NCBI GenBank assembly: GCA_021826565.1
Contig: JAKAZJ010000077.1
Location: 1-7,547, forward strand
Source: Pseudomonadota bacterium
GTDB taxonomy: Bacteria > Pseudomonadota > Alphaproteobacteria > Acetobacterales > Acetobacteraceae
Direction: 5' to 3'
DNA length: 7,547 bases
Shown: one piece after another, positions 5,581-7,547 of the stretch
How the letters are laid out: each line of letters begins with the position of its first letter
Numbering within the stretch: the first letter of the stretch is position 1
The notes under the pieces: generated by a model
The model's input: the letters and a program-made list of their open reading frames with translations, nothing else
What the model was told of the DNA's origin: nothing
Database searches by the model: none
Made by a program: the position numbers and the translations under genes

Positions 5581-6627
5581 ATGACCCAGTCTCTCCCCGC
5601 CGAACAGCTTCTCTGGCAGCAGGTCCTGGCCCGCGTGCCGGGGGATTTCATCTATGCCGTCACCACCATGGGCATCTTCTGCCGCCCCGGCTGCCCGTCG
5701 CCGCCGCCGCTGCGGCGCAACACCCGCTTCTTCGCCGACGCCGCCGCGGCGCAAACCGCCGGGTTCCGCCCGTGCAAACGCTGCGACCCACTCGGCGCCC
5801 GCGCGCGCCTGGCGGCCGAAGTGGTCCGCGATGCCTGCGCCACGATCGAGGCCGCCGAGGTCCCGCCGCCGCTCGACGCGATGGCGGCCCGCGCCGGCTA
5901 TTCCCGGTTTCATTTCCTGCGGATGTTTCGCGCCCATACCGGCCTGACCCCGCGCGCCTATGCCGCCGCCGCGCGCGCGCGTCGCCTGGACGCGGCGCTG
6001 GCCGGCGGGGCGCGGGTGGCGGATGCGGTGGCCGAGGCCGGGTATGGCTCGGAAAGCCGGGTCTATGAGAGCGGCGGCGCGCTGCTCGGCATGACCCCCG
6101 GCCGGGCCCGCCGCGGCGGCGCCGGCGAGACGCTGCGCTATGGCCTGTCGGACTGTCCGTTCGGGAAGCTGCTGGTGGCGGTAAGCGGGCGCGGCGTGGC
6201 GTTTGTCGGCTTCGCCGAGCCGGCGGCGGCGCTGGAGGCGGCGCTGGCCCGGCGCTTCCCCCACGCCACGCTGCGGCACGACGATGCGGGTGTCGCGGTG
6301 CTGCTGGACGACGTGCGGGCGGCGATCGCCGAGCCGGGCGCGGCGGCGGCGCTGCCGCTCGATCTGCGCGGGACGGCGTTCCAACTGCGGGTGTGGGAGG
6401 CGCTGCGGCGCATTCCCGCCGGTGAGACGCGCAGCTATGCGGCGCTGGCCGAGATGGCCGGGGCGCCGGGGGCAGCGCGGGCGGCGGGGGCGGCGGCGGG
6501 GGCAAACCCGGTGGCGCCGCTGGTACCGTGCCATCGCGCGGTGGGGACGGATGGACGCCTGCACGGGTATCGCTGGGGCCTGGCGCGCAAGCAGGCGTTG
6601 CTGGATGCCGAACGCGCCGGCGCCTGA
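5581..6627 (+). CDS. ada: Ada: bifunctional transcriptional regulator and O6-methylguanine/phosphotriester-DNA methyltransferase
   Basis: The 348-residue protein has the full three-part Ada architecture, close in length to E. coli Ada (354). The N-terminal zinc domain carries GIFCRPGCPS (Cys34, Cys38) and FRPCKRC (Cys65, Cys68). Cys34 corresponds to E. coli Cys38, which takes a methyl group from phosphotriesters and so turns the protein into an activator. An AraC-type region follows with two helix-turn-helix units near 98-124 (MAARAGYSRFHFLRMF) and 145-170 (ADAVAEAGYGSESRVY). The C-terminal suicide methyltransferase domain shows YGLSDCPFGKLLVA, SYAALAEMAG, Arg300 and Asn309 of the AARAAGAAAGANP segment, and PCHRAVGTDG with acceptor Cys317. 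All key residues are present, so it should be active. The ATG at 5581 matches the family's usual N-terminus; an in-frame ATG at 5545 is possible. No clear ribosome binding site or Ada box is visible. No alkB, alkA or ogt lies beside it. Confidence 0.96.
   Translation: MTQSLPAEQLLWQQVLARVPGDFIYAVTTMGIFCRPGCPSPPPLRRNTRFFADAAAAQTAGFRPCKRCDPLGARARLAAEVVRDACATIEAAEVPPPLDAMAARAGYSRFHFLRMFRAHTGLTPRAYAAAARARRLDAALAGGARVADAVAEAGYGSESRVYESGGALLGMTPGRARRGGAGETLRYGLSDCPFGKLLVAVSGRGVAFVGFAEPAAALEAALARRFPHATLRHDDAGVAVLLDDVRAAIAEPGAAAALPLDLRGTAFQLRVWEALRRIPAGETRSYAALAEMAGAPGAARAAGAAAGANPVAPLVPCHRAVGTDGRLHGYRWGLARKQALLDAERAGA
6460..6502 (+). other. Possible G-quadruplex motif within ada
   Basis: Five runs of three or more G lie on the coding strand at 6460-6463, 6468-6472, 6479-6481, 6486-6490 and 6498-6502. 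The loops are 4, 6, 4 and 7 nt, which meets the usual G3+N1-7 rule. They encode the Gly/Ala-rich segment before the PCHR active site. High GC content makes chance occurrence plausible. Confidence 0.4.
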
Positions 6628-6793
6628 GGCGGACGGACGATTCAGCCTGCAAGCTGTGTCGGACGCTGCGCAAGCCGCGCCGCCGCAATCCGGTCGCGTC
6701 GGCAAGGCCTACGACCACGTCGAATCGGCGCGCGCCCCTTCCGGCGCCGGTGCGGAGATGGAATACTCGGTACTGCGTCGCACGAGGTCGCGC
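6628..6793 (+). other. Intergenic region before the molybdenum hydroxylase gene
   Basis: These 166 bp separate ada from the next gene on the same strand. No intrinsic terminator with a T-tract and no convincing promoter is visible. A separate transcription unit is likely because the two functions are unrelated. Confidence 0.35.
6784..6788 (+). promoter_or_regulatory. Ribosome binding site of the molybdenum hydroxylase gene
   Basis: GAGGT lies 5 nt before the ATG at 6794 and supports that start, which directly precedes the conserved PRREDPRLLRGLGRF segment. Confidence 0.55.
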
Positions 6794-7547
6794 ATGGACA
6801 TCCTGCCCTCCCCGATCGGTCAGGCGCTGCCGCGGCGCGAAGATCCGCGCCTGCTGCGCGGCCTCGGCCGGTTCCACGACGATCTCGCGATCCCCGGCGC
6901 CCTGCACGCCGTGTTCGTCCGCAGCCCGCATGCCGCCGCGCGGATCGTTGCGATCGACACGGCGGCGGCACGCGCCGCGCCGGGCGTGGTGGCGGTGCTG
7001 ACCGGCGCGGATATCGCCCGCCTCGCCACGCCGCTGCGCCTCGCCCCGCCGATCGAGGGCCTGCATCCCGTCACCATGCCGCCGCTGCCGGCCGAGGCGG
7101 TGCGCATGGTGGGCGATCCGGTCGCGCTGGCGATCGCCACCACCCGCGTCCAGGCCGAGGAAGCCGCGGAGCGGATCACGGTGACGTACGCACCTGGCCC
7201 GGCGGTTGCCTCGGTCGCCGCCGCGTCCGCTCCGGGGGCGCCGCTGGTGGATCCGTCGCTGCCTTCCAACCTGGTGTCGCACCAGCATTTCGCCACGCCA
7301 GGCCTGGCGCGCGCCTTCGCCGCCGCGTCCCGCATCGTGACCGCGCGCTTCGTCCAGCACCGCCAGACCCATGCGCCGATGGAACCGCGCGGCTGCATCG
7401 CCGACTGGGATCCGGGCCGGCAGCATCTCACGCTGCATGTCGGCACCCAGGCGCCGCACCCGTATCGCACCGCGCTGGCGGCCCGGCTGGGGCTGTCGGA
7501 AGCGCAGGTCACGGTTCGCGCGCCGGATATGGGCGGCGGATTCGGCC
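6794..7547 (+). CDS. Xanthine dehydrogenase/CO dehydrogenase-type molybdopterin-binding large subunit (5' part)
   Basis: The frame stays open from the ATG at 6794 to the window edge and gives 251 residues of a protein usually about 750-800 long. It opens with MDILPSPIGQALPRREDPRLLRGLGRFHDDLAIPGALHAVFVRSPHAAARI, the typical N-terminus of CoxL/aldehyde oxidase large subunits. GVVAVLTGADI, VRMVGDPVALAIATTRVQAEEAAERITVTY, the cofactor-pocket segment RQTHAPMEPRG, GTQAPHPYR and DMGGGFG at the very end follow. These bind the molybdopterin cofactor in a hydroxylase that inserts an oxygen from water into its substrate with electrons leaving via FeS and FAD subunits. The active-site loop that separates CO dehydrogenases (AYxCSFR) from other hydroxylases (AYRGAGR) lies beyond the window, so the substrate is open. 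No small (2Fe-2S) or FAD subunit precedes it; they may lie downstream. Confidence 0.93.
   Translation, partial: MDILPSPIGQALPRREDPRLLRGLGRFHDDLAIPGALHAVFVRSPHAAARIVAIDTAAARAAPGVVAVLTGADIARLATPLRLAPPIEGLHPVTMPPLPAEAVRMVGDPVALAIATTRVQAEEAAERITVTYAPGPAVASVAAASAPGAPLVDPSLPSNLVSHQHFATPGLARAFAAASRIVTARFVQHRQTHAPMEPRGCIADWDPGRQHLTLHVGTQAPHPYRTALAARLGLSEAQVTVRAPDMGGGFG

Noticed and set aside
4870..6705. Long minus-strand open frame opposite the radical SAM and ada genes
   Set aside because: The translation is Arg/Gly/Ala-rich without domains, and it runs antisense to two well-supported genes. GC-rich codon use opens such frames.
5660..7459. 599-codon minus-strand open frame opposite ada and the molybdenum hydroxylase gene
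   Set aside because: Low-complexity Pro/Arg-rich sequence antisense to strongly supported coding regions.

Overview
This is a GC-rich window (long C/G-ending codon runs, open shadow frames on both strands) from a bacterium. Codon use and gene content suggest an alphaproteobacterium, perhaps Rhodospirillales/Acetobacteraceae; this is an impression, since no rRNA or species marker is present. Six complete protein genes and one 5' partial gene are supported, with no RNA gene, CRISPR array, transposase or prophage gene. No gene-free stretch exceeds 300 bases.

Layout: a family 2 glycosyltransferase lies on the minus strand (19-717). It is separated by only 47 bp from a plus-strand run that is almost certainly one operon: a nucleoside phosphorylase-like protein (765-1598), a DoxX/DoxD-type membrane protein (1579-2157, overlapping by 20 nt), a DUF2064/TIGR04282-type glycosyltransferase (2161-2895, 3 nt gap), a GT-C (GT87-like) integral membrane glycosyltransferase (3014-4345) and a radical SAM/SPASM protein (4342-5379, ATGA overlap). 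The plus-strand run ends in a strong palindrome covering the radical SAM stop codon. A 200-bp intergenic region with two related inverted repeats follows. Then come a full-length Ada methylation-repair regulator (5581-6627) and, after 166 bp, the first 251 codons of a xanthine dehydrogenase/CO dehydrogenase-type molybdenum hydroxylase large subunit (6794 to the window end).

Functional reading: the first six genes look like a small uncharacterised pathway. The divergent GT2 resembles enzymes that load a sugar onto polyprenyl phosphate, and the GT-C enzyme resembles those that use such lipid-linked sugars at the membrane. The DUF2064 protein is a nucleotidyl- or glycosyltransferase-fold enzyme often labelled 'arsenosugar biosynthesis', but the usual arsenosugar partners ArsM and ArsS are not visible. 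A radical SAM enzyme together with a nucleoside phosphorylase recalls pathways where an adenosyl group is attached and then phosphorolysed (ArsS-type arsenosugars, HpnH/HpnG hopanoids), but the radical SAM here is SPASM-type and not one of those families. The substrate remains unknown. ada and the molybdenum hydroxylase gene look like separate transcription units.
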